NCBI GenBank assembly: GCA_013368315.1
Contig: JAACJM010000119.1
Coordinates: forward strand, 1-64,000
DNA length: 64,000 nucleotides
Direction of reading: 5' to 3'
Source of the DNA: Tetrapyrgos nigripes
Lineage: Eukaryota > Basidiomycota > Agaricomycetes > Agaricales > Campanellaceae
Positions 42,489 through 54,458 of this stretch are shown here, piece after piece (position 1 is the first letter of the stretch; every line of letters begins with the position of its first letter). The position numbers and the translations under genes were made by a program. The notes under the pieces were generated by a model. It searched no databases. It was not told the origin of the DNA and saw only the letters and a program-made list of their open reading frames with translations.

Positions 42489-45400
42489 GCAACCTTGACA
42501 TTCCTTGCCTGTGTTTAGGGGATATTGTCCTTCTATCACTTTCCCTTGAGTTGCACTGGCAGTACTAAGGTGTTGTAGCAGGTTATAAGTTTTTTGTAGA
42601 CTTTGTATAGTCTAGGTTTGGGTCTGCTACTACAACTGTAGCTCATACACATCCACTATAGTACTTAGAAAAAGATATTCTTTATCCATAAGTACTTGGC
42701 TTTATTGTACTCATGTATCCTTAGCTTACCAGCACTTTAACTAGCAGTTTGGGACTCACTCTAGTCCTTTATTAACCAATATATGTTGAACTTTTAGCTA
42801 TTATGGATGCCAAAAGACGCTTTGTAGGTGCATTTTGTACAGCGTATCATTAGCAATTTCTGTCATGTTTTTTCACATATCTTTAGTGCTTCAAGAGGCT
42901 TGCTCTACGCATTTTTCATTATTGGGCAATCAGTGGTACCAGCACTCATGTCTGAGCATGTATATATAAGATAATTGACTTTAACATTTGTAAGGGTCCC
43001 TGCATGTAGCTGTGCATCTGCAGGGACCCATGAGAATACATAAGCAAATGCCTCAAGTAAACATCAATTGACCAGCCAACAGTTTCTTGTGGCAGATAGT
43101 GACCCTGTAGTAGAAATAATACCCAGTTAATGGCAATCTGGATAAGACTGATGGCACCAGATTTGCTGATTGCTATGCTTGAACTGAACTTGAGCAACAA
43201 TTACTGAAGTGAGAGGACACAAAGTAAATGGGAACTGTATATTGTAAATAAGTAAGTATTACAAGTATCTAGGGGTAGAACATCATGTATTTGTAGAATA
43301 AAACTAGAGAAATCATAAGAAACCATACAATTGAAAGTAAGTAAGACTACTCAGTGATATTCATGGTGGCTACTAGGTCAGGATATGTTTATTATGCAAA
43401 GAACAAATTAGAACTGTGTTTTTGAAGAAGACTTAACTAGTAGTGATAAGTATTAAGGTATCCGCAGGTCCCCACAGATTTCTAATACCTGGAACCAATG
43501 CTAGCCTTTCTGAGGCAGAAGATGCTTTGGGATGGACACTAGAAGAGACTGTTATATGTCAGTAGTAGAGACTTCTACTCATAGAACATTTATACTTCCA
43601 ACTTCATATGAAATTGCACCAGTGAGTGATCAGACCATCATCTATCTTTTTGCCCCTTGTCTCACCTTCCATGCAGACTCCTCATTGGTTTCCCTCTCCC
43701 ACCTCTGAGGTCTTCAAGCTTATTCTGGTGAATCACCTCTTGCAACAGATATCTAATATGATGTCCACAGGCTACGTCACACTGCATCAGTGAGATGTTG
43801 CCTTTAGGAAATGGTCATGTGTGTATTTTAGCCATGAGAATCAGGTATGCCTTGTGTTTGACTTTCAAGCTTGGTTGCCTCCTGTACCCCTGGTGTATCA
43901 ATTCTTGGTCCTAGCCCAGGTAATACACTCCTCCTCCATCATCTGTCATTCTTGTCCATTCTTTGTATTTTGCTGCATCCTGAGTACACCCTGGTTTTCA
44001 AAATGCTTTACAGCTACACATATACATAGTATGATTTGCTCTGAAGTCTCAATGTGTGTGTTTCTATGTATATAGATTTTGAAGAGCGCAAAAGTACAGC
44101 ATAACAAAGTGTTCACGATATAAGCTGAAATGAGCCTGGAATCTTGAAAGTCATCCACCACATTCTTTTCAGCCCAAAGATATCTCAAAAATCACTACCC
44201 TGGCTGTATTCCTCTCCATCCATCCTAGTAAGGACCTGTGTTTGCAGTTGAGATCCTTTGACCTTCTTCAGGCACTTTCTCAAGGTCCTTGATCAAAGTA
44301 TGCTTCCACTGATTAGTGCACGTGGGAAGACCAAGGTTCGATTTTGACTTTTGATTTCAGGGTTATCAATCTGGACCAGGCATCAACTATTGAATACAGT
44401 CCTTATGTGACATGTCCCACTGCTCTGCTGTCCTGCCTTGGTCCTGCTCTCCACCTCTCCTCAGTGTGTAAGTATGTATAAGTTGAGTCCTTGTGCATGT
44501 CAATGTGCTTATCATAGCTTCTGTACCTATGATAGTATGTAACTATGTAGTTCTTCTAATCACTGTAACCACATTTTGACCAGATTAGTTTACTGGGCTT
44601 TTGAGTCAAAATGAGCATATACTTGTTAAGTCCAGCCTTTTCAGCAGCCCTGACTGCTCTGCAGAAGTTGGACCAACACCCTGCATCACAGCAGCTGAGG
44701 TTTACATAATACTTGAGGATTAGTGACTTGGGATATTTCTGAAATTCTGTCCACTGAGATTGGAATGTGCAGGCATCTCTTGTCCACTTTGAGAGGTGGA
44801 GAAGTTGTGATCATGACAACAGCACATGTCACTGAATCTCTAACTGCATTGTCTTTGAACGTGAGTCAAACAAACGAGAAAAGAATGTAATAGGCGAAAC
44901 AATGGGCATGTGAACTTCCTGAGTCCCTATTGATGCCATGCCTCAAAATGGTGCTCAATGAATCACATCTCTCTTTTGGCTACCCAGATGATCCCAGAAA
45001 CTATTATACCCTCCATCATCTACAACACAAACATTATTGAGGTGGCAGTGTTCAGTCACTGGTATCCGGTTCCAAGTTCCAACCTGGTGTTCTGAAATCA
45101 AAAGTTGAAATTGAACCTTGGCCTTCCCACATACACTACACTGAGAGCTCTTCTGATGGATCCAATGTCATTAGTGTGCTATTTGTGGCTGATGTGAACA
45201 ATGATTTGCATCATGTTAACAAAGTATCATCGAGTCTTGCACATGTCTGGGATATGGTATTTAACTCTAGCACTGCTGGAGGCAGTGATGGAAGTGTCTG
45301 ATTGCAGGAGGCATTCTTGGAGGAGTTAAGATGTTTGATTATATTTTAAAGATTCTTTACAAAAGACTAATCATTGCTGTGGGCTCATCTCTTAATTTAT

Positions 45401-46221
45401 TTCTTCAAGCTCATCTACCGTTCTGTGCGCAGGACCTCTGGGGTATTTATGCAATTTCTATTGAGTACTCTGTCTCTGCATCTTATGCAGGACCTCTGGG
45501 CAGTCCATACAAATTTCTACTACACCTCCGTGGCGTCACCATTTGTATCCATGGCTCTTGTACATGTCTCCGTGACTTCAGCCTCTGTGGAACTCATAAA
45601 CATGTCTGTGACACCTCAGGGGAGTCGCTGTTTCAGGGGTCCCTGTGGATCACTTTATTTTGCTTAACTAGTCCAGTTATTTTTTGCTATGGTCACCATA
45701 TGCACTTACTAATACATTTATTTTTGGACTCTAGCAGATATAGTACCTACAAGTATAAGTACTGTGTAGTTTACAGTCTAAACCTTGGATCCACAAATCA
45801 TAACTATTGTCTTTCATACTTTTTCTACAAGTGCCTTTATTTGTATTGATGTTCTGATATTAACATAGAGATGAAGAGAGTTAAAGGAACAAGAGCCAGA
45901 TGTACTTTACATGCACAGTGCAGCATCATGATTCCTGTAATGGCATAATGAGCAAATAAAACCAGTATCCATATGAATTTGACTGAGTTCTGCTAATTCT
46001 TACTCAGCAACGGAAGCTAGTTAGTATCAAAGTGTCTAACACAAGTGTCCAATACAAGAAAAGAATTACACAGAATTCTTGGAGACAGATGGGATGAAAG
46101 AATCATCTGGATGGACAAAGAGTCACATATCAAAACTCAGATATACATGTAAGTTAGTAGAGGAATGGAATATAAAATGTAGATGTAAGAGGGAAAAAAG
46201 CCAAAAATCCTTCATACAAAT
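42489..46221. other. Gene-free A+T-rich stretch with relics of inverted-repeat elements
   Basis: Contains ggtccctgcatg...catctgcagggaccc near 42997-43027 and ggtatccgcaggtccccacagatttc near 43456, diverged relatives of the GGGTGTCTGCA clusters at 33 kb. Another caggggtccctg lies near 45636. No coding motif was found in the open frames at 45331-45849. Confidence 0.5.
44322..45129. repeat. Inverted repeat arms ~770 bp apart
   Basis: gtgggaagaccaaggttcg followed by attttgacttttgatttcag (44322-44360) pairs with the inverse near 45092-45129 (ctgaaatcaaaagttgaaat then tgaaccttggccttcccac). It is probably another non-autonomous DNA element; its outer ends are not defined. Confidence 0.55.
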
Positions 46222-49200
46222 TTAACAGGATCCATGGGACTTTTGACTTTCAACCTCTGTTGAATCTCCCTGACCTTCTAATGCCAAGGATTGGTTGGTT
46301 TCCAGAAGAGTCTCAATCTCTATGGAATGAGATGGGATTTCTACTTGTGAAGCCTCCTGAAATTTTTGAAGACTATGTAGACAATCATCAACTTCAGTAA
46401 GCATCCCCATAGTGTCAAAACATTCTTTTGCCTTTTCTACATTCAATCTGGCCTCAATGAAGCAGTCTTTTTGGTATCCAATATCTCCAAGATACTGCAA
46501 ACACTGAGCAACTCCCAGCCTGTATCCTATCTCCTCAAATTGCTTTTTGGCTTGCTCCAGAATGATCTTTGCTGCCTCATATTGGCCCAGCATCTGGCTG
46601 ATGTCTCCTAGCCTTTGCAAGCACTGAGCAACTCCCAGCCTGAATCTGAGCCTCTCGAATTGCTCTTTGGCTTGCTCCAACATGGCCTGTGCCTTCTCAT
46701 ATTGGCACAGCATTTGGCTGAGGTTTCCCAGGCTTAGCAAACACTGAGCTGCTCCCAGCCTGTATCTGAGCCCCTCAAATTGATCTTTGGCTTGCTGCAG
46801 CATGACATTTGCTTCCTCATATTGGCCTAGTATTTGGCTGATCTCTCCCAGGCATTGCAAGCACTGAGCAGCTCCTGGCCTGTATCCAGCCTTTTCAAAT
46901 ACTTTTTTGGCTTGCTTCAGCATGACTTTTGCTTCCTCATATTGGCCCAGTGTTTGACTGATGTTTCCCAGGCTCTGTACACACTGAGCAGCTCCCAGGC
47001 TGTTTCCAAGGCCATCAAATTCTACTTTTGCTTGCTGCAACATGGCCTTAGCTTGGTCATATTGGCCCAGCATTTGGCTAATGTGTCCCAGGTTTTTCAA
47101 GCACTGAGCAGCTCCCAGTCTGTGTCCAAGCTCCTCCATGTGCTGTTGAGCTTGCTCCAGCATGACCCCTGCCTGTTCATACTTACCCAGCATTCGACTA
47201 ATGTTTCCCAGGTGTTGCAAGGACTGAGCAGCTCCCAGCCTGTCTCCAAGCCCCTCCAATTGCTGTTGAGCTTGCTCTAGCATGACTGTTGCATCCTCAT
47301 ATTGGCTCAGCATATAGCTAATGCCTCCTAGATGTAGTAAGCATCGCGCAGTCCCCAGCACATCTCCAAGCCCCTGAAAATGCTCTTTTGCTTGTTCTAG
47401 CATGACCTTTGCTTCCTCATATTGGCCCTGCAATCAGCCAATGTCTCCCAGTTGTCGCAAGCAGTCAGCAACTCCTGTCATATTTCCAACCTTTTCATAT
47501 AGATCCATAGCTTGTTGTATCTTCCACTGTGATTCTTTATAATCATTCTGATAATAAGAGATCATCCCCAATCGTTTGTAGCATTCAGCCTGGGCTTTTT
47601 TAATTGTATAGCTCACAGATATGCTGCTGCTTGTAATCACTTCCAGATTACTTGTCTCTTCATTTTCACAGTGCTTATTAAGCTTCTCCACATCATCTAT
47701 TATCCCTATAGCCCTCTCATATTTCCACATAAAGCTCAACATATCTTCTTGTAGAAACATCACCTCAATTTGACCACTTAAACTCATCTGTGATTGCCAT
47801 CTCAAATATTCCTCAACCAATGGCACAAGACGCAAAAAGTATTGTGGATAGTTATGCAATTGGAACAACACATTCATATGTGATGTTTCAAAGGATTTCT
47901 CAATCTTAATTTGAAGAATTTTCAAGATATTTGCTATATGCAGTCTCAGCTCACTATCTCTTGCAACAGATTTTTCAGGTAAATTGTCCATGAATGTCTC
48001 ATAAAACCTCCAAATATCATCTTCAAGATGCTCTGATCTCCCAAAAATCTGCATGATGTATTCACCAATAGGTGTCAGGATTTTAAGTGTTCTGTTTTCC
48101 ACCTCATAAATAAGGCATGACTTTTCCAAGACAAGCACCTGCATGGTTGCATCAGGAAGCATTTTGGGTAGATTTTCCAACCAGTCTGGAATGCCACTTG
48201 GAAGAAAAGCAACAAGTCTCATGTGATTTTCTCCTGTCATTGAAAGCTTTTCTCTAATGAGGTTCAGAGTCAATTCAATTGAGACTTCAATACTCGTGAG
48301 CCTGTCATCCTGCTCTCCAACTTTCTTCAGTACTTCTGTCTTCTGGCTATTCCACATTTCCATCAGATGCTTCAATGGTAGCTTTCTGGCTTGCTGTGCA
48401 ATAAGCGTAATAGCCAAAGGCATACCATCCATCTGTCTTAGCAGCTGCTCCAAAATAGGATCCCTCTGATCAATTTGGTACTTTCCATTTGAAGTAAAAG
48501 AACAGAAAGCTTGCTTGGCTGGAACAAGCTCAAGAGGGGGTAAGCCTGATTGTCCTCCAAGCTTATGCCATTCAGTTTGTCTAGGGCCATCAGTATCTCT
48601 CATATTTACAATGACCAAGGCTGACTTAAAGCTGCATATCTTATCAATGAACTTCTTGACTTGGGCCTGATCCTTGCTGTTCCAAGGTGTGTCAAAATTA
48701 TCCAGGATCAACAAAGACTCTTGGCAGCCTTTTAGATAGTTAAGCAACAGCTTGTAAGAACCTTTTCCTTGGATTGGCTGCAGTCCAATTGCCTGCACCA
48801 ATCCTTGAGTAAGGGTTGTTGCATCTGAGAGAATTTCACAGGGGATGAAGTAGCATCTCCCTGAAAATTTCTTCTTGATCAAGGCATTTTCCATGATATG
48901 CAGGGCCACAGATGTTTTGCCTATTCCTCCAGTTCCAAGGATGGCTATATGGACCTGATTCGCCTCACACAAGAGTTTCACTGCTTCTACAAAATGGGAC
49001 CTGCCAGTGAATACAGATGGAGCTCTGGGTGTTTTGGCGAAGTAAATCACTACAAATTTGGAAATTCAATAAAATGATTAGACATGATAGACTTATACGC
49101 ACTCTGCTGTGATTTTCTGAAGATAAAATGTTGTCAGGCATTCATCTCTATTAGCAACAAGAAATTGTCATTTACCTTTGGTTTGCTCTCTGGCAGATCT

Positions 49201-49393
49201 GCAAATAATTTAAGTATCATACTCCCAATCTGAACAATCTATTTGGTTACTTACAAGTTTTGTATGTATAATGTGCATTTCGCCCAATAGTAGTGATAGT
49301 TGAACCCATAATGTTGAAGTCATGGGCTCCAGAAAGAATATTCATCTGGTTTCCAGTACCAGTTTGATCAGGGCCATTATTGGTTTGTTCCAT
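46222..49393 (-). pseudogene. NLR (STAND) protein, NB-ARC plus TPR array, interrupted by one TGA
   Basis: A likely first exon starts at ATG 49393 (MEQTNNGPDQTGTG) and holds SGAHDFNIMGSTITTIGRN. Small exons follow that I could not fully join. The main exon (from about 49049) has RAPSVFTGRSHFVEAV, P-loop GTGGIGKTS, Walker B LLILDNFDTPW, DGMPLAITLIA (GLPL-like) and a helical arm. A single TGA at 47434-47436 (LRQLGDIG*LQGQYEEAK) separates it from about nine TPR units of 40 residues in the same frame (LGNISQMLGQYEEAKVMLEQ type), ending at 46222. Fungal NLRs of this build act as intracellular sensors in non-self recognition and regulated cell death; the effector domain is not recognisable here. Apart from the TGA both halves are open for 538 and 403 codons, so inactivation, if real, is recent. 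Confidence 0.8.
46480..47440 (-). repeat. 120-bp TPR-coding tandem repeats with high internal identity
   Basis: The DNA unit (in plus text cttgctccagcatgaccttt ... cactgagcagctcccagcct) recurs every 120 bp about eight times with few differences, mostly at a small set of codons. High internal conservation suggests recent unequal exchange. Confidence 0.9.
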
Positions 49394-50929
49394 ATCCGAA
49401 GTTTCTGAATTCCCTTTCAATCTTCACAAAAATCTCAACGCCTAATTTTCCGCTCACCTCGAATAGACTTGTAACTTTGCTGTTCAGACTCACAAAGGTC
49501 GAAAAGTGTCTTAACAACGTGACCAGAACTTTAGGACTTGCGCTTTAAGCCATCATTTCAAAATGATGGCTTTTCATGATTGATGGACCAATCAGAACTC
49601 GAGCGAAAACCTATTATTAGAATATATACAGCAACGCGTTTGGTGCCTGCGCATCTTGACGCATCACATCGCCCCGGGTCCCCTTCTTCATCCACTCAGA
49701 CTGTGTCCTGGGTCGAAAAATCAAACCACTGGGCAAAAAAATACACCAGATCATCGAGTAGTTCCATCACAGGAGTTTTGAACCCTGTGCTACCACGCTG
49801 AACATCATGTCCAAATCTCCTTGATAGATACTCCAAGTTGGTGACTCGGAACGATAGGTGGTAATGTTAGCCAGCTGGCACTGCACCATACTTAATGGAT
49901 ATAGGCTTCGTCCAGCATGTCCTTTGGTACAACTTTGGTAGATTGTGTCAGTTCAGTGTATGCATGAGAGGAAGACAGAAAGGGATGGCCCATGGGGTGT
50001 AAAAAAAACACTCAGAGCACAAACTGAGGAGTGTGAAGGACGAGGAGCAACCCCAAATTTCAAATATTTGAGAACTTTCATGATGTGTCCAATGCTTCGC
50101 TGAACCACCTAGTATCTCAGTAGATAGAACAGAGAAATGTATGTAACTTGAACTAAGCAAAACGCTGAATCGAAACAATTACAAAACCAATGATAGATCA
50201 AGAAACCAATTACAACGCAGAAGTGGTCCGACGCAAGAAGAATAAACCTAACAAGAAAACTCCTTGAACCACGGTAAGTCCGAGAAATTGTCTAGAGGCA
50301 GATGGTGGTACTGATCTATCGACTTTGGCAGTTGACGGCCAATATAATCGAAACATTGAAGGTGTAAGAAGCAGAGAGCGATGTAGGACTTTCTAGGAGA
50401 GAACTGGACAGCAGGGATAGTGCTGGGTAGAGTTGAGCCGGAATGGGTTGGGCCAGGACTTAAGCTGCGAAGTTGGGGAATGGATAACTTGGTATATTGC
50501 ATACTTGTGCTAGGCTTAAGTACAAAACAAAGTATGTACGAGTCCAGGCGATGCAGGTAGGTACTAATACGAAAATCGAGCCTGAACCCAGTGTGAAGAG
50601 GACAGAAACTTGTAAGGAAGGGACATATGTCGGAAATTTGAAAATGCCGCAATAACGGACCATAAGCGCTTATAAGCACCGTAATAGGAAGGTGCCGTGG
50701 TAAGCGGCTTACTGTGCGAAAGCTTTCATTATAAGTGGGCCGAATTTCGGGCATTATAAGCCGTGATAAGCGGCCGGGTAAATCATAAGCATTGAAGAAG
50801 AAAAATATCATCTCATCTCACCTCACCCCACCCATTGTACTTATCTAGGACTCCCCAGGAATCAAACCCATGTCAAGTGGGAGTATCATTGCTTACTAAG
50901 CACCAGCACCTAGGTAAGTAAGTCAAGTC
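49394..50929. other. No supported gene
   Basis: 5' flank of the NLR gene, then sequence with several short palindromic motifs (ataagcgcttataag near 50663, taagcggcttac, ttataagccgtgataagcgg to about 50775). The minus open frame at 50248-50811 lacks a recognised motif. Confidence 0.45.
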
Positions 50930-52493
50930 AAGTCAAGTTTATTACACCGCACTGCAAAAGCTAGCTAGGTATGACGAAAAGCACTACATGGACCCATTTG
51001 CTGAGTCTATTGGGGCAAGCAACAGAACTGTAGTGTCGATCATCCTGACAAAGCAGGGTAGGGCATCTACAGCGCTGAAGCGCTAAAGGCGCAGAGATAG
51101 GGGACGTATGTCTCAATGCGAATAATGGAGTTGCTAAGTAAATACTGATAGGCTAAATACAGGGAGAGATGATGAGAGATGATGAGAAAATGAAAGGTGG
51201 AGGAAACAAGGAAAAACAGGAATAAGTGTAAAAAGTCAAGGGAGAGATAGAAGAGAGTACAATATCAGAAATAAGTAGAACAAATCACGGAAAATGGAAG
51301 GAATTAAGGAAGACCACCAAGAAAACCAAGAGAAAAGGAAGAGAAGAAAAAATGATGGAATGAAGGAATCACAAGTGTCATCTTTTGTAAGCGCACGAGG
51401 AGTGAACACCACAGCGCTAACCTCACTCCTGTTCGTCAGTCCACTCTTCATCAATACGTTTGATGCCACCCCAGTCCTTCCAGATGATAAGAGCATTGTG
51501 GATGAAAGCTGCAGTCACAGCAACCTGGTCCTAATCAAAAATCTAGCATTTTAGTAGCTCAATTGCATGGTGGTTGGAGCAAGGTAATAAAGGGTTGAGA
51601 TTGAGAGATGCCATGAAATGAGATGAGAACATGTTCAGGGGTTTCATAGGAAGAGTGACAGGAATGACAGAGCATGGATTTATGGTCATCCTCATCTCTT
51701 GGTGTTCTTCCTGGAGCACATCGGAACACCCATGGTGAGATGTTTCCACAGAGTAGACGAGTAAGGGATCTGCAATGGTGGTGGTGTTTAACCTGTTGTA
51801 GATAGTGACAGAACTATAGGGCAGGGGAGATTGCTTGCAGATCATTGCCAGGCTCAGTTGGCTCTATTTGGTCACGTAGAAGAGACAAGCAGCTGAAGCT
51901 GTTAATTTGGTGTAGAAGATAGCTGCTTGAAGAGCATTTGACTTCCTTGATCAGGATATCAATCTATGTGGGTGATAGGTATTGGTTGGTGGGCAGGAAG
52001 AGACTATCGGAGTCTGGAGAATGGGGCAGACTCTGAAGGACATACTCAAGATTGGAGAGCCAGCAAGGGGAATTTCCTGAGCATAACTCCAATTGACTAT
52101 TGAGGGCAACACAAGCTAATTTCTCCAGTGGCAGTTCCAGGAGATACTTAAGAAAGCAGAGGGCAAGTATCACGCAATGGACATGTATAGGTCTGATTGC
52201 AGTTTTGGTGAAGAGGGGAGTAGTGATGGAGTTATGGGACAGACCAAGGAGGCGATGGAGAAATGAAGTTTGTACTCTTTCAAGATGACTGATCCCAATG
52301 TTTGGGACATCTAGCACAACCTTGCAGCTGAATATGAGGTGGCAGTCCACCAGTGCAGTATATAACTGTTTAGCTGAGGAAGGAGGAATCTGACTGCGGC
52401 CCACTAGTCATTCCATACTGAGAATACCGTGTGCAGAGACAGTAGCAGCAGAAGCCTTGTTAGAGTAGATTTCGGAGAAGATGTCGAGGTTGT
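50930..52493 (-). mobile_element. LINE 3' part (downstream half of the interrupted element)
   Basis: On the minus strand the element continues from the Gypsy insertion point with FSEIYSNKASAATVSAHGIL, GRSQIPPSSAKQLYTALVDC, LVLDVPNIGISHLERVQ-like text and LLGLSHNSITTPLFTKTAIR (51964-52440), the conserved region C-terminal to LINE RT. It ends with a (CTTGA)n-type tail (tcaagtcaagtcaagttta in plus text, 50926-50944). A frame at 51543-51845 belongs to the region after it. Stops and one TGA (near 52412) show it is dead. Confidence 0.7.
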
Positions 52494-52909
52494 TGGTACA
52501 CTCAATAACAAACCACCCAAGTCACACAGAGACAAGATTGATTGAGAAATAGAGAGATAGATAGAGAGCAAGAGTAAGCTGACTATGCTCTACACTGCGT
52601 AGTACTAGTACAGAGTGAAGACAAAGTGAACGAACTAAAGGACTAACTAGAATGTCAAGTGGTTTATATAGAAAAAACAATGAATAAGTGATAGGAACAA
52701 GATAGGAGAAACATGGGAGAAAATGGAGAAACATAGGAAGATTGATTGATAGTTATTATAAAGTTTGACAGGTTTTATAAGGTTCAAAGTCAGTAACATA
52801 AAGTTTAAAAGGGTTTATCGAGGAAATGCAATAGACAAGTGATCAGAAAATGGGTTTGATAATGAAGTGGAAGAAGAAGGAGGACAAAGAACTGTAGCAG
52901 TTCATGACA
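52494..52909 (-). repeat. 3' LTR of the Gypsy element
   Basis: 416 bp, bounded by tggtacactc and ttcatgaca in plus text. Nearly identical to 59263-59708 apart from the indel and scattered substitutions. Confidence 0.9.
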
Positions 52910-52922
52910 TTACCCCCTCTTT
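52910..52922 (-). promoter_or_regulatory. Polypurine tract beside the 3' LTR
   Basis: On the minus strand aaagagggggtaa directly precedes the 3' LTR, the expected primer site for plus-strand DNA synthesis. Confidence 0.65.
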
Positions 52923-53044
52923 AAGTTGTGCTTTCACCTGGAGCACACATGTACTTCTCCAAATGTCTTTGAAACTAATTCCCATGGAGCATACTGTGGA
53001 TCCTTCCCATATCAGGTTTGGTGGTTGATATGCGTTTGGATGTT

Positions 53045-53240
53045 CTCAATAGAAGGTTTTGATCATCTCTTTCAATTTTGTCAACCCTGAAGCTGGTTCC
53101 CATGAATTTTCAGAGTCTGAATAGTCCAACCATTTGACCAAATACTGCACTCCTCAACGATTCTTAGTTGGTTTCGAATCTAGAATCGCTTCTACGTCAT
53201 ACTCGTTATCTTCTGGTAGTAATTCTGCTGGTTCCCCTGG
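53045..53240 (-). pseudogene. Chromodomain at the integrase C-terminus
   Basis: NEYDVEAILDSK, a TGA near 53154, then GVQYLVKWLDYSDSENSWEP matches the chromodomain fold (aromatic Y, W and the ENSWEP box). Such domains guide chromovirus integration to marked chromatin. The frame to the integrase upstream is broken. Confidence 0.75.
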
Positions 53241-53378
53241 ATAGTTCACTCCATGAGCTTCAGTCTCCTTGTTACGAGGCCTTTAGCCGAGTTAACTTAT
53301 GTCGTCTTCGCAACTTTTCCACGCCTGCAATTTCTATTGGCCAGTCTCTATGATGCCGACAACCGAACGAGGATGCTG

Positions 53379-54452
53379 TCAGCTTTTTGATCCGACCCAA
53401 GCTGTCGTCAACCATGAACAAACAATGACATAGCCCAAGTCGCATCGGATTTTCATAAGTCCTTTCACCTTCACCCTACAATGTGCTACTACAGGCCTCG
53501 TAAATTGCCATGCGAAGCAGTGGCATCTTTCCCCAGTATGGTGATAGTAGTGAAGCGTGAAATACTGGGTGAATTCGCCAATTACATCAGTGATTTTGAA
53601 TGGTCCATGATGATGGTTAGCCAACTTAGCTTTTGGCCTAGTTGTCTTTAAGTTCTTTCCATCCAGCAATACTTTATCCCCAACTTTAAACTTTACCCCT
53701 TCTTTTACATGGTCCATGTTCTGTCTTTTCATCAACTCTGCCACTGTTGTTAAACTCACTTTCAATTCTTTTCGTAACTCTTCTTCTACTTTCGGTACAT
53801 GTGAAGAAGGATTGATCAAAGGAAAGAGTTGAGGAAGGTATCCATGAAGTAGTTCGAAAGGTGACTTTCCAGTGGCGGAATGGACTTGTGTATTATGGCA
53901 AAACTCGGCATATGGCAGGTATTTGACCCAATCATCTTGACTATAGTTACAGAAGATTCGTAAGTATTGTTCGAGTTCTTGATTGAACCTTTCTGTCTCG
54001 CCATCTGTTTGCAGGTGATAAGCCATACTAAGAGCTGAGGTAATACCTAACTTAGCATATATTCCTCTCATAACCCGGCTAGCAAATTGGGGTCCTCGAT
54101 CCGAAATCATCTTGTCCCATAGTCCATATTGTTGCCATGTGTTGTTGAATAGTACATTGATAGTTCCATCACTGTCGATATCCTTTTGGCATGGTGAAAT
54201 TACCATGGTCTTGGTTGATCGATCCATGGTTATGTGGATTGCATTGAAACCATCACATTCTGGAAGATCCATGATGAAATCAGTGGTAATCATACCACAA
54301 GGTCTTTCTGGAGTTTTGTTTGGAACTAGTGGTACATGCGACAGATGATTTTGCGCCTTGGTTGATTGACAAGTAGCACATCCTTCGACATAATCACAAA
54401 CAAATACTGACATACCAAGCCACCAAAATTCCCTACTGATCAGCTCATACAT
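53379..54452 (-). pseudogene. Gypsy integrase
   Basis: The Cys pair of the zinc-binding head is GCATCQ. The catalytic core has TTDFIMDLP (first Asp), SDRGPQFASRVM (second Asp) and the ETERFNQELEQYL helix with the Glu. It is separated from the RNase H part by a TGA at 54459-54461 after AGHPG. The GPY-like region follows (KFKVGDKVLLDGKNL). Confidence 0.85.
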
Positions 54453-54458
54453 TTTGAA

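Noticed and set aside
45331..45849. 172-codon open frame
   Set aside because: Hydrophobic, low-complexity translation in A+T-rich repeat relics with no recognised motif or splice pattern.
50248..50811. 187-codon minus-strand frame
   Set aside because: No family resemblance; the sequence is a palindrome-rich relic (ataagcgcttataag and similar), more like a decayed DNA element.
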